Shown piece by piece: positions 1-8,875 of a stretch of 29,894 nt of DNA. Position numbers and translations under genes: made by a program. The notes under the pieces were generated by a model, which saw only the letters and a program-made list of their open reading frames with translations, was not told where the DNA came from and made no database searches. Location of the stretch: the NCBI GenBank assembly GCA_946887385.1, contig CAMPKU010000014.1:1-29894 (forward strand), in the 5' to 3' direction. Source of the DNA: an uncultured Gammaproteobacteria bacterium (lineage in GTDB: Bacteria > Pseudomonadota > Gammaproteobacteria > Rariloculales > Rariloculaceae). Each line of letters begins with the position of its first letter. The first letter of the stretch is position 1.

Positions 1-87
1 AGCTTACAGGGACGTTTGCAGCGTACCCGGAGAGCCCCCTTTCGAGGCTGCTTACCTCGCCCGCTGCATCTCAAAAGAACGTTCTTC

Positions 88-1302
88 ATGACAACCGAGC
101 AAGCAAAGTTCAGCTGGTTCATCCCGTTTTTGGGGGCGCTGTCGGCGCTCGGGCCGCTGTCGAACGACTTGTTCGTGCCGTCGCTGCCGCTCGTGGCGGC
201 GGGGCTCGACGTGGGCGGCGGGCCCGCGCAGCTCACGCTGAGCACGCTGCTGCTCGGGCTCGCGTTCGGCGCGCTGATCTACGGGCCGCTGTCGGACGAG
301 TATGGGCGCAAGCCCGTGCTCGCGGCGGGGCTTGCCGTCTACGTCGTCGCGGCCGTGATGGCGGCGCTGGCGCAGAGCTTGACCATGCTCGTGCTGTGGC
401 GGTTTCTGCAAGGGCTCGGCGCGTCGGCCGGCAGCGTGCTCTCGCGTGCAATCGTGCTCGACCGCTGGCGCGGCGAGCAGGCGTCGCGGGCCCTCTCGTG
501 GATGGCGATCGTGACGTTCCTTTCGCCCGTGTTCGCGCCCGTGATCGGTGGGCAGATCGCGTCGCTCGGCTCTTGGCCCACGATCTTCTGGGTGCACGCG
601 GCCGCAGGCGCCGCATGCTTGGCCGTGGCGCTCGCGGCCGTGCCCAGCACCGCGCGCGATCCGAGCACCCGCCTGCTCCAGCGCATCGCGGCCTACGGCG
701 CCATTCTTCGCGACCGTGAGGCCGTGGGCTACATCGCCTGCATGGGGCTCGGCTTCGTCGGCGTCGTGCCCTTGATCACGAACTCGTCGTGGGTGTTTCA
801 GGACTATTTCGGGCTCACGCCGTTTCAGTTCGGCCTGTGCTTCTCGCTGATGATGCTGGGCGGCAGCGCCGGCGCCTACATGAACAGCCGCATCGTTGCG
901 CGCGCCGGCATCAGCAAGCTCATCGGCCTCGGCACCGCGTCGATGGGCGTCGCCGGCGCAGCGGTGGTCGTGGCCACGCTGCTCGACGCCGGCATTGCGG
1001 GCATCCTGATTCCCGGCGTGCTGTACATGTTCGGCGTGGGCTTCACGTTCGCGAACGCGTTGGCGCGCACCATGAGCCGTTTCCCGCACGCCATGGGCGC
1101 CGCTTCGGCGGTGTTCGGCGTGAATCAGTTTCTGATCGGCGGGCTCGTGGCCGCGGCCTTGAGCTCGCTGCGGGAGCCGTCGCCGTTGCCGCTGGCGCTC
1201 GTGACCGGTGCAGCGGGCGGCGCCTGCGCTGCACTGTGGTGGGGCTGGCTGCGGCGCAAGGCCGATCGACCTGCGGCTGCACACCGCGCCGCGACCCCCT
1301 AA
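88..1302 (+). CDS. MFS drug-resistance transporter, Bcr/CflA type
   Basis: This is a predicted inner-membrane proton-driven efflux transporter of 404 residues, the usual length for a 12-helix MFS protein. The first helix carries a GPLSNDLFVPSLP segment typical of the Bcr/CflA subgroup. The loop between helices 2 and 3 has the MFS signature GPLSDEYGRKP, and helix 4 has RFLQGLGASAGSVLSRAIV. Hydrophobic segments continue to a short basic tail (WLRRK). I chose the ATG at 88 because it sits just before the first helix; the open frame extends upstream to a TTG at 16 but adds only a basic, non-conserved stretch. The ribosome-binding site is weak. The gene lies 28 nt before glgP on the same strand. 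Nothing in the sequence identifies its substrate, and the closeness to glycogen genes may be accidental. Confidence 0.88.
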   Translation: MTTEQAKFSWFIPFLGALSALGPLSNDLFVPSLPLVAAGLDVGGGPAQLTLSTLLLGLAFGALIYGPLSDEYGRKPVLAAGLAVYVVAAVMAALAQSLTMLVLWRFLQGLGASAGSVLSRAIVLDRWRGEQASRALSWMAIVTFLSPVFAPVIGGQIASLGSWPTIFWVHAAAGAACLAVALAAVPSTARDPSTRLLQRIAAYGAILRDREAVGYIACMGLGFVGVVPLITNSSWVFQDYFGLTPFQFGLCFSLMMLGGSAGAYMNSRIVARAGISKLIGLGTASMGVAGAAVVVATLLDAGIAGILIPGVLYMFGVGFTFANALARTMSRFPHAMGAASAVFGVNQFLIGGLVAAALSSLREPSPLPLALVTGAAGGACAALWWGWLRRKADRPAAAHRAATP

Positions 1303-1330
1303 AATAGCCCCTCGATCAAAAGGATTTGCA

Positions 1331-3958
1331 ATGCCGAACAGCGTGTTCGCCCTACAGGTTTCGCCAAGCATCCCACCCCCGTTAAAGCGTCTCGACGATC
1401 TGGCGAAGAACTTCTGGTTCGCCTGGAACCCGGCGCTCGGCCAGGTGTTTCGCAAGCTCGATCCAAAGCTGTGGCGCAGGGTGGAGGGCAGTCCGCGGCT
1501 CTTTTTGCGCTGCGTGGACCAAAGCATTCTCGATCACGCAGCCACCGATCCCGGCTTCATCGAGGAATACCGCAAGATCGTCGCGTCGTTCGACGACTAC
1601 TTGGGCAGCGCGCCCGCACCGCAAGAAGGGCTTCAGGCCGACGACCTCATCGCCTATTTCTGCGCCGAGTACGGCTGGCACGAGAGCTTTCCCATTTATT
1701 CCGGAGGCTTGGGCGTGCTCGCCGGCGACCATTGCAAGACCGCCAGCGACCTCAATCTGCCGTTCGTGGCCGTCGGCCTCCTGTATCGACACGGCTACTT
1801 TCATCAGCGCATCGACCGCAGCGGCCAGCAGATCCCGGAGTATCCGCCGATCGATCCGCGCAGTGCGCCGCTCTCCATCGCGCTGAATCCCGACGGCACG
1901 GAGCTGCGTGTGAGCTGCCCGGCATCCGAGCGCACCGTGGCCGTGCGCGTCTGGAAGGCGCCCGTCGGCCGAGTCACCGTGTTGCTGCTCGATACCGACG
2001 TTCCCGAGAACGTGGCCGAGGACCGGCTCATCACGGGCAAGCTGTATGGCGGCACCGACGAGCTGCGCCAGCAGCAAGAGGCCGTGCTCGGCATCGGCGG
2101 CGTGCGCGCGTTGCGCGCGCTCAAGCTCGCGCCGACGATTTGGCACATCAACGAAGGCCATGCCGCCTTCATGGTGCTCGAGCGCATGCGCGAGTACACG
2201 ACGGCCGGCGTGCCGTTCGCCGCCGCGCTCGAGGCGACGGCAGCGAGCACGGTGTTCACCACGCACACGCCCGTCAGCGCCGGGCACGACGTGTTCCCGC
2301 CGGAGCGCGTGGTGCGGCAACTCGCGAGCTTTCCCGAGGAGCTCGGAATCTCGACGGAGCAGCTGCTCGAGCTAGGGCGCGCGCCGGAGCGGCCCGACAT
2401 GTTCAACATGACGCGGCTCGCGCTGCGCGGCGCGGCCATGGTGAACGGCGTTAGCAAGATCCACGGGCAGGTTTCGTCGCGCTTGTGCGCCAGCGCCTGG
2501 CCCGACGTGCCGCCGGCCGAAAACCCCGTGGGGTTCGTGACCAACGGCGTCCACGTCTCGACGTTCCTGCGGCACACCTGGACGAAGCTGTTCGATCAGC
2601 ACTTGGGCAGCGACTGGCGCGACCGCATGCTGGACCGGGCCACGATTGCGCGCATCGAGGCCATCCCCGACGCGCTTTTCTGGGAGACCCGGCAAAAGGT
2701 CAAGAGCCAGATGCTGCGCGTGCTGCGCGAGCGGCTCACGTTGCAATACCAGCGCAACGCCTTGAGCGAGGCGCACGTGCACCGCTTGCTCAAGTGCATC
2801 GATCCCGAGAAGCCCGGCGTGCTCACGGTCGGTTTCGCACGGCGGTTTGCAACCTACAAGCGCGCGACGCTGCTGATGGCCGATCTCGGCTGGCTCGAGC
2901 AGCTCGTGCGCAACGAGGAACGTCCGGTCATATTCGTGTTCGCGGGCAAGGCGCATCCGGCCGACGAGCCGGCGCAAGCGATGATGCGCGAGATCCAGCG
3001 CGTTTCGAGCCTACCGCCGTTCCTCGGCAAAGTGCTGATGTGCGAAGGCTACGATTTGGGGATCGGCCGGCTGCTCACGTCCGGCGTCGACATCTGGCTC
3101 AACACGCCCGTGCATCCGTTCGAGGCGAGCGGCACGTCGGGCATGAAGGCCGCCATCAACGGCACGGTGAACTTAAGCGTGCTCGACGGGTGGTGGGCCG
3201 AGGCCTACGACTCGGGGCGCGATTCCAAGAACGGCTGGGGCATACCGCCGGCCCACGACGAGCAGGGGGCGGGCGATCGCGATCGCCAAGACTCCACCAC
3301 GTTGTACGAAACGCTCCAGGACGAAGTGCTTCCGCTGTACTACGCGCGCGACGAGCGCCTCGGCTATTCGCCCGAGTGGGTGCGGCTTTGCAAGCGCTCG
3401 ATGGCCAGCGTGTTGCCGGCGTTCAACAGCGAGCGTGTGTTGCGCGATTACATGCGCGACTTCTACGTGCCGGCCGCGCGTCTCGGCCGCGTGATGGTGG
3501 CCGACGGCCACAAGGCCGCGCGCGAGCTCGGCGCCTGGAAGGAAAAGGTTCGCGCGGCGTGGCCGGGCGTGGCGCTGAAGTTGAACGGCAACCCCGCCGG
3601 CGAGATCGCGTTCATGGACCACGTCTCGCTCGAGGTGGAGGCGCAGCTCAACGGGTTGGCACCCGAAGACGTGCGCGTCGAATGTCAGGTGCGGCACGTG
3701 CTCGGCTCCGATCTCGTCTTGCCGGTGCAAGGTTATGCGGAGAACCGCCGTCCGAAGCACGGCGTGAGCTATCTCGAAGGGCACGCCGCGCTCGTGGCCT
3801 CGTTTACGCCCGGCGAAGTCGACGCGGCCGGCGTGTGCCGCTACCGGCTCGAGCTCCAGCCGCCATGGGCCGGCACGCTGGAGTACGAGGTGCGCGCCGT
3901 GCCGATCCATCCGCACTTGTCGCACCCGTACGAGCTCGGTTTGATGCGCCGGCTTTGA
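1331..3958 (+). CDS. glgP: Alpha-glucan (glycogen) phosphorylase, GT35
   Basis: It releases glucose-1-phosphate from alpha-1,4-glucans in the cytoplasm using pyridoxal phosphate. The protein has 875 residues. Its N-terminus (LKRLDDLAKNFWFAWNP) is the DUF3417-type cap found in the bacterial/archaeal phosphorylase branch that differs from E. coli GlgP/MalP. The PLP-binding lysine is K606 in EASGTSGMKAAINGT. HINEGHAAF and TTHTPVSAGHD are further family motifs. The extended C-terminal part, from about residue 720, fits the long form of this branch. The ATG at 1331 is preceded by AAAAGG at a good distance. The stop overlaps the glgX start by 4 nt, so the two are probably translated together, linking phosphorolysis with debranching. 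A role as a maltodextrin phosphorylase instead of a glycogen phosphorylase cannot be excluded. Confidence 0.93.
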   Translation: MPNSVFALQVSPSIPPPLKRLDDLAKNFWFAWNPALGQVFRKLDPKLWRRVEGSPRLFLRCVDQSILDHAATDPGFIEEYRKIVASFDDYLGSAPAPQEGLQADDLIAYFCAEYGWHESFPIYSGGLGVLAGDHCKTASDLNLPFVAVGLLYRHGYFHQRIDRSGQQIPEYPPIDPRSAPLSIALNPDGTELRVSCPASERTVAVRVWKAPVGRVTVLLLDTDVPENVAEDRLITGKLYGGTDELRQQQEAVLGIGGVRALRALKLAPTIWHINEGHAAFMVLERMREYTTAGVPFAAALEATAASTVFTTHTPVSAGHDVFPPERVVRQLASFPEELGISTEQLLELGRAPERPDMFNMTRLALRGAAMVNGVSKIHGQVSSRLCASAWPDVPPAENPVGFVTNGVHVSTFLRHTWTKLFDQHLGSDWRDRMLDRATIARIEAIPDALFWETRQKVKSQMLRVLRERLTLQYQRNALSEAHVHRLLKCIDPEKPGVLTVGFARRFATYKRATLLMADLGWLEQLVRNEERPVIFVFAGKAHPADEPAQAMMREIQRVSSLPPFLGKVLMCEGYDLGIGRLLTSGVDIWLNTPVHPFEASGTSGMKAAINGTVNLSVLDGWWAEAYDSGRDSKNGWGIPPAHDEQGAGDRDRQDSTTLYETLQDEVLPLYYARDERLGYSPEWVRLCKRSMASVLPAFNSERVLRDYMRDFYVPAARLGRVMVADGHKAARELGAWKEKVRAAWPGVALKLNGNPAGEIAFMDHVSLEVEAQLNGLAPEDVRVECQVRHVLGSDLVLPVQGYAENRRPKHGVSYLEGHAALVASFTPGEVDAAGVCRYRLELQPPWAGTLEYEVRAVPIHPHLSHPYELGLMRRL

Positions 3959-6045
3959 GCGAGCCGCGCGCGCAGCCGAAGTCGACGCTCGCCGCGCGCC
4001 CCGGCGCGCGGCGGCCGCTCGGCGCCTCGGTGACCGGCGACGGCGTCAATTTCGTCGCCTACAGCCCGCGTGCAACCCGTCTCTGGTTGCGGCTGTACAG
4101 CTCGGCCACGGACTCGGAGCCGATCACCGAGATCGAGCTCGATCCCAAGGTGCATCGCACCTTCGACTACTGGCACGTATTCGTGGCCGGCGCGCGCGCC
4201 GGTTGGCTCTACACCTGGCGCGCCGACGGGCCGAACGATCCCGCGGCCGGCTTGCGCTTCGACGCGCAGCGGGAGCTGCTCGATCCTTGGGCGCGGCTCG
4301 TCAGCGATGCCCGCTGGGACCGCAGAGCGGCGATCGACGGCAGCCCCACCTCGGCTCTGCGCGCCGAGATCGCTGCAGCCGACGACTACGACTGGGCCGG
4401 CGATCGGCCGCTGCGCCGGCCGCTCGAGGACTCCGTGATCTACGAGCTGCACGTCGGCGGTTTCACGAAGCACCCGTCGGCGGGCGTCACCGAGCCCGGC
4501 ACGTTCCGCGGTCTCAGCGAAAAAATTCCGTACTTGCAGGCGCTGGGCATTACCGACGTCGAGCTGTTGCCCGTGTTCGCGTTCGACACGCAAGACGTCC
4601 CGCTCCCGACGGCGGCGCTCGGGCTCGGCAACTTCTGGGGCTACAGCCCCGTGAGCTTCTTCGCGCCGCATCGCGCGTATGCGGCCGGAGGCGACCCCTT
4701 TCGCGAGTTTCGCGACATGGTGAAGGCGCTGCATGCCGCCGGCATCGGCGTGATTCTCGACGTGGTGCTGAACCACACCGCCGAGGGCGGCGCCGACGGT
4801 CCGACGATCGGCTGCAAGGGCCTCGTGAACGAGCTGTTCTACCTGCTCGATCCGCAAGACCGCTCGAAATATCTGGATTTCACGGGCTGCGGCAACACCG
4901 TGAGCTCGAATCAGCCGTTCGTGGCGCAGTGGCTCGTGGACTGCTTGCGGTTTTGGGCCGTCGAGATGCACGTCGACGGTTTTCGCTTCGACCTTGCCGC
5001 CGTGTTGTCGCGCGACGAAGAGGGGGAGCCGCTCAAGCACGCGCCCGTCATCGCCGCCATCGAGCTCGCACCGGAGCTTGGCAGTGTGCACTTGATCGCC
5101 GAGGCCTGGGACGCCGGCGGGCTCTATCAGGTGGGCTCATTCCCCGGCTCGCGTTGGGCGGAATGGAACGGCCGTTATCGCGATGCGGTGCGGCGCTTCC
5201 TGCGCGCCGAGCCCGGCCACTTGGGTGAGGTTGCCACGCGCATCGCCGGCAGCAGCGACTTGTACGCCTGGGCCTTCAAGACGCCGCAGAACGGCATCAA
5301 CTTCGTCACCTGCCACGACGGCTTCACGCTCTACGATCTCGTGAGCTACGACGCCAAACGCAACGAAGCCAACGGCGAGCACAACCGCGACGGCGCCGAC
5401 GAGAACTTGAGCTGGAATTCCGGCGTCGAAGGCGACACCGACGATTCGAACGTGCTGCGCCTTCGCAGCCAACGCGCGCGAAATTTCATCGCCGTTCTGC
5501 TGTTGAGCCAGGGTGTGCCGATGCTGACGGCCGGTGACGAGGTGCTGCGAACGCAAGGCGGCAACAACAACGCCTACTGCCAAGACAACGCCTTGAGCTG
5601 GCTCGATTGGAGCTTCCCGCCTGCGGCGCGCGCGATGCTGCGCTTCACTCGAGAGCTCATCGCGCTGCGTAAGCGGCACGCGAGCCTGCGGCGCACGCGC
5701 TTTTTGAACGGGGACGGCCAAGGGCAACGGGCCGAGATCCAATGGTATGGCGAAACGCTGGACCCGCCCGCGTGGCAGGACGCCGGCGCGCGGGTGCTGT
5801 GTTTCACGCTGGCCGGCGTCGGCGCACGGGAGCCGGCACTGCACGTGATGATCAACATGGCGTCGACGGCGCGCAACTTGCCGTTGCCCGATGCGGCGGC
5901 GCGCCACTGGCGGCGGTTTGCGGATACGACGCTCTTGGCGCCGGACGACGTGGCGCCCGCCGGCATGGCCGTGCATGGCACGCATTACCGCCTCGGCCCG
6001 CACGGTATCGCGATCTTCGAGGACAATCCGCCCGTGGTAGAGTGA
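3955..6045 (+). CDS. glgX: Glycogen debranching enzyme GlgX (GH13 isoamylase type)
   Basis: It hydrolyses alpha-1,6 branches left after phosphorylase action. Of 696 residues, the first part (RRPLGASVTGDGVNFVAYS) is a CBM48-like N-terminal domain. The GH13 barrel follows with its four conserved regions: DVVLNHTAEGG, GFRFDLAAVL with nucleophile D346, LIAEAWDAGG with acid/base E383, and FVTCHDGFTL. The segment NEANGEHNRDGADENLSWN is highly characteristic of GlgX. There is no usable ATG near the domain start. The TTG at 3955 forms a TTGA overlap with the glgP stop and keeps the whole CBM48-like domain, so I take it as the start. A GTG at 4030 would cut into that domain. The outer-membrane protein gene begins 5 nt after the stop. 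GlgX and TreX-type enzymes are hard to separate by sequence, but the neighbours favour glycogen. Confidence 0.92.
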   Translation: MSEPRAQPKSTLAARPGARRPLGASVTGDGVNFVAYSPRATRLWLRLYSSATDSEPITEIELDPKVHRTFDYWHVFVAGARAGWLYTWRADGPNDPAAGLRFDAQRELLDPWARLVSDARWDRRAAIDGSPTSALRAEIAAADDYDWAGDRPLRRPLEDSVIYELHVGGFTKHPSAGVTEPGTFRGLSEKIPYLQALGITDVELLPVFAFDTQDVPLPTAALGLGNFWGYSPVSFFAPHRAYAAGGDPFREFRDMVKALHAAGIGVILDVVLNHTAEGGADGPTIGCKGLVNELFYLLDPQDRSKYLDFTGCGNTVSSNQPFVAQWLVDCLRFWAVEMHVDGFRFDLAAVLSRDEEGEPLKHAPVIAAIELAPELGSVHLIAEAWDAGGLYQVGSFPGSRWAEWNGRYRDAVRRFLRAEPGHLGEVATRIAGSSDLYAWAFKTPQNGINFVTCHDGFTLYDLVSYDAKRNEANGEHNRDGADENLSWNSGVEGDTDDSNVLRLRSQRARNFIAVLLLSQGVPMLTAGDEVLRTQGGNNNAYCQDNALSWLDWSFPPAARAMLRFTRELIALRKRHASLRRTRFLNGDGQGQRAEIQWYGETLDPPAWQDAGARVLCFTLAGVGAREPALHVMINMASTARNLPLPDAAARHWRRFADTTLLAPDDVAPAGMAVHGTHYRLGPHGIAIFEDNPPVVE

Positions 6046-6050
6046 GCACC

Positions 6051-6626
6051 ATGAAACAACTGCTGCTCGCGCTGCTCGTACTCACCGTCGCGCCCTTGGC
6101 GCACGCTCAACCGGAATCGGCCTACTACGGCGTGTCGCTCGGCGCGTTCGATTACGAGGAAGAGGACAGCTTAGGCGGCGAGGTGTTCGCCGACACGGCC
6201 AGCTCGTATCGGCTCATGGTGGGCTACCAGTTCATGGAGCATCTGACCGTCGAAGGCGGCTACGGCAAGACGGGCACGATACGAGACACCACAACGTTCG
6301 GTCTCGTCGGCGGCGGCAGCGTGGACGTTGCGCTCCGCAGCAAGTTCAGCCTGCTCACGATCCGCCTGCTCGGCGTGCTGCCGTTCGACAACGGCGTGTC
6401 GTTGTTCGGCGGCCTCGGCTACACCGACGTCAAGCAAGACTTCGCGATCAGCGTCGGCGGCGCCGCCGAGCAATCCGGCGAAATCACCGGTAACGAGCCG
6501 GCGTATTACGTAGGCGCGGAGTACGACTGGGACCGCGTGGCCGTCCGGCTCGCGTACGAGAAGTTCGATTTCGACGGCGATGTCGACGTGGCCGAGACGA
6601 GCATCAGCTTTTTCTACAAGCTTTAG
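6051..6626 (+). CDS. Small outer-membrane beta-barrel protein
   Basis: This is a 191-residue predicted outer-membrane protein of the OmpA/OmpX-like eight-strand kind; its function is unknown. A clear Sec signal peptide (MKQLLLALLVLTVAPLAHAQ) is probably cleaved after AHA. The mature part alternates polar and hydrophobic residues in strand-like blocks: YYGVSLGAFDY, YRLMVGYQFMEHLTVEGGYG, FSLLTIRLLGVLPF, VSLFGGLGYTDVKQDF, AYYVGAEYDWDRVAVRLAYEKF and TSISFFYKL. Loops are rich in D, E and G. The start ATG is preceded by AGAGTGAG. It lies 5 nt behind glgX, so it is likely part of the glgP-glgX transcript. Its stop overlaps the stop of the convergent glgB within TTAG. An outer-membrane protein in a cytoplasmic glycogen operon is unexpected, and I infer no direct role in glucan metabolism. 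Confidence 0.85.
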   Translation: MKQLLLALLVLTVAPLAHAQPESAYYGVSLGAFDYEEEDSLGGEVFADTASSYRLMVGYQFMEHLTVEGGYGKTGTIRDTTTFGLVGGGSVDVALRSKFSLLTIRLLGVLPFDNGVSLFGGLGYTDVKQDFAISVGGAAEQSGEITGNEPAYYVGAEYDWDRVAVRLAYEKFDFDGDVDVAETSISFFYKL

Positions 6627-8821
6627 TCCGGCACCAGCACCACGCCGCCGAGCGGCGGCAGCGTCACCACGATCGAGTAGGGCTGGTCCATCCACGGCGT
6701 GGCCTCGGTGCCCGCCACGTCGTTGCCCACGTCGGAACCGCCGTAGAAGCGCGAGTCCGAGCTCAATATTTCGCGGTAGCGCCCCGCGCGCGGCACGCCG
6801 ATCCGATAGCCCGGCCGCGGCACGGGCGTGAAATTCAGCGCCACGACGGCGTGCGCGTCGCCGTCCTTGCGCAAGAAGCTGAGCACCGAGTTCGCATCGT
6901 CCTGCCACGACAGCCACGTGAAACCGCTGGCGTCGTGATCCAGCCGATGCAGCGCGGGCGTCTCGCGGTAGATGCGATTCAGATCGCGCACGAGCGCGCG
7001 GACGCCTGCATGACGCGGCTCGTCGGCCAGGTGCCACGGCAGGGAGCCGTGATGGTCCCATTCGCGCGGCTGAGCCAGCTCGCCGCCCATGAACAAGAGC
7101 TTCTTGCCGGGATACGTCCACTGATACGTGTAGAGCAGCCGCAAGCTCGCGAACCGCTGCCAATCGTCGCCGGGCATCTTCTCGAGCAGCGAGCGCTTGC
7201 CGTGCACCACCTCGTCATGCGAGAGCGGCAGCACGAAGTTCTCGGTGAACGCGTACATCGGGCCGAACGTGAGCAGGTTGTGATGGAACCGGCGATGCAC
7301 GGGGTCCTTCGTGAAGTAGCTCAGCGTGTCGTGCATCCAGCCCATGTTCCACTTGAACGTGAAGCCCAAGCCGCCCGTGTAGGTAGGGCGCGAGACCTGC
7401 GGCCACGCCGTCGATTCCTCGGCCACCGTGATCGTGCCGGGGCAGGCGGCGTGCGTCGTCTCGTTCAAGCGCTTCAAGAATGCGATGGCCTCGAGGTTCT
7501 CGTTGCCGCCGTGCTGATTCGGGGTCCACTGATGCGGTTGGCGCGAGTAATCGAGATAGAGCATCGAAGCCACGGCGTCCACGCGCAGGCCGTCGAAATG
7601 GAAGTCCTCGAGCCACGACACCGCGCTCGATAGCAGAAAGCTCTGCACCTCGTTGCGCGAGTAGTTGAACACCAGCGTCTGCCAGTCGGGATGCTCGCCT
7701 TTCTGCCAATCGCCGTACTCGTACAGCGCCGTGCCGTCGAAGCGCGCGAGCGCGTGATCATCTTTCGGGAAGTGGCCCGGAACCCAGTCGAGCAGCACGC
7801 CCACGCCTCGCGCGTGCAGCTCGGCCACCAGCTGCCGCAGCTCGTCGGGCGAGCCGTGCCGGCTCGTCGGCGCGAAATAGCCGGTGCACTGGTAGCCCCA
7901 GGAGTCGTCGAACGGGTGCTCCGTGATGGGCAGCAGCTCGACGTGCGTGAAGCCGAGGTCGGCGATGTACTCGGCGAGCTGGCCCGCGAGCTCGCGGTAG
8001 CTCGCGAAATTGCCCGACGCGTTGCGGCGCCACGAGCCCAAGTGCATCTCGTAAACCGAGATCGGCTCCTTGAGCCAGTCGCGTCGCCCGCGCTGCTCGA
8101 GCCACTCGGCGTCGTTCCACACGAACTTCGACGGTGCCGTGGTGATCGCGGCCGTGGCCGGCCGGTTCTCGAACGAGGCGCCGTACGGATCGGACTTCAG
8201 CTTCAGCTCGCGGCTGTCGCGCGTGTAGAGCTCGTACTTGTACAGCTCGCCCGCACCGATGTCGGGCACGAACAGCTCCCAGATGCCCGAGCTGCCGCGC
8301 ACGCTCATGGGATGGTAGCGCCCATCCCAGTGATTGAACGTGCCGACGACGCTGACGCGCTCCGCATTCGGCGCCCATACCGCGAAGCGAACGCCGCGTA
8401 CGCCGGCGAGCGTGCGCTCGTGGGCCCCCAGAAACCGGTGTGCGTGGATGTGAGAGCCGCCCGCGAATCGCGCAAGATCGTCTGCGTCGATCTCGGGGGC
8501 GAAGGAGTACGGGTCCCAGCCCTCGTGCCGGCGGCCGTCGTGCGTCTCGTAACGCATGCGATACGGCGTCGTGACGCTGTCTCGCGGCCCCGACCATTCG
8601 AACAACGCCGTGCCGGGCAGACGCGTGAGCTCCACGGCCGGGTCGACGAGCCAGACGCGCACTGCATCCGGCTTGAATATTCGCACGAGCGCGCCGCCCG
8701 CTGCCGTGTGAAGGCCCAGCACGCGCCGCGGCTCGTGCAGCCGGCCCTGCAGCAAGCGCTCGACGTCTGGGTCGCGCGGCTCATGGACGCGATCGACCGT
8801 GCGTTCGCTCGGCGGCGTCAT
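6623..8821 (-). CDS. glgB: 1,4-alpha-glucan branching enzyme, GH13
   Basis: It transfers alpha-1,4 segments to alpha-1,6 positions on growing glycogen. The protein has 732 residues, the usual length for the long bacterial form with an extra N-terminal domain. The order is an N1 domain (about 15-115), a CBM48 domain (about 125-220, with GVRFAVWAPNAERVSVVGTFNHWDG), the GH13 barrel and a C-terminal beta domain. Catalytic residues are D415 in DGLRVDAVASMLYLDY and E468 in TVAEESTAWP, with the transition-state region PLSHDEVVHGK. The ATG at 8821 has GGAG upstream. It is transcribed divergently from glgC across 54 nt, which must hold the promoters for both. It converges with the outer-membrane protein gene. 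Being reversed inside an otherwise plus-strand set, it can be controlled separately from the breakdown genes. Confidence 0.95.
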   Translation of the reverse strand: MTPPSERTVDRVHEPRDPDVERLLQGRLHEPRRVLGLHTAAGGALVRIFKPDAVRVWLVDPAVELTRLPGTALFEWSGPRDSVTTPYRMRYETHDGRRHEGWDPYSFAPEIDADDLARFAGGSHIHAHRFLGAHERTLAGVRGVRFAVWAPNAERVSVVGTFNHWDGRYHPMSVRGSSGIWELFVPDIGAGELYKYELYTRDSRELKLKSDPYGASFENRPATAAITTAPSKFVWNDAEWLEQRGRRDWLKEPISVYEMHLGSWRRNASGNFASYRELAGQLAEYIADLGFTHVELLPITEHPFDDSWGYQCTGYFAPTSRHGSPDELRQLVAELHARGVGVLLDWVPGHFPKDDHALARFDGTALYEYGDWQKGEHPDWQTLVFNYSRNEVQSFLLSSAVSWLEDFHFDGLRVDAVASMLYLDYSRQPHQWTPNQHGGNENLEAIAFLKRLNETTHAACPGTITVAEESTAWPQVSRPTYTGGLGFTFKWNMGWMHDTLSYFTKDPVHRRFHHNLLTFGPMYAFTENFVLPLSHDEVVHGKRSLLEKMPGDDWQRFASLRLLYTYQWTYPGKKLLFMGGELAQPREWDHHGSLPWHLADEPRHAGVRALVRDLNRIYRETPALHRLDHDASGFTWLSWQDDANSVLSFLRKDGDAHAVVALNFTPVPRPGYRIGVPRAGRYREILSSDSRFYGGSDVGNDVAGTEATPWMDQPYSIVVTLPPLGGVVLVPD

Positions 8822-8875
8822 GCGTGCGGGTCTCCGTTAGACAGGTGTAGTCCTCAAGTAGTAGCGTGTAGGGAA

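Noticed and set aside
52..1527. Long open frame on the minus strand across the transporter gene
   Set aside because: It is rich in Arg, His and Gln with no family motifs, and mirrors a well-supported plus-strand gene. Such frames are common in high-GC DNA.
8822..8875. Promoters in the glgB-glgC divergent gap
   Set aside because: Promoters must lie here or close by, but I found no pair of boxes good enough to place them.
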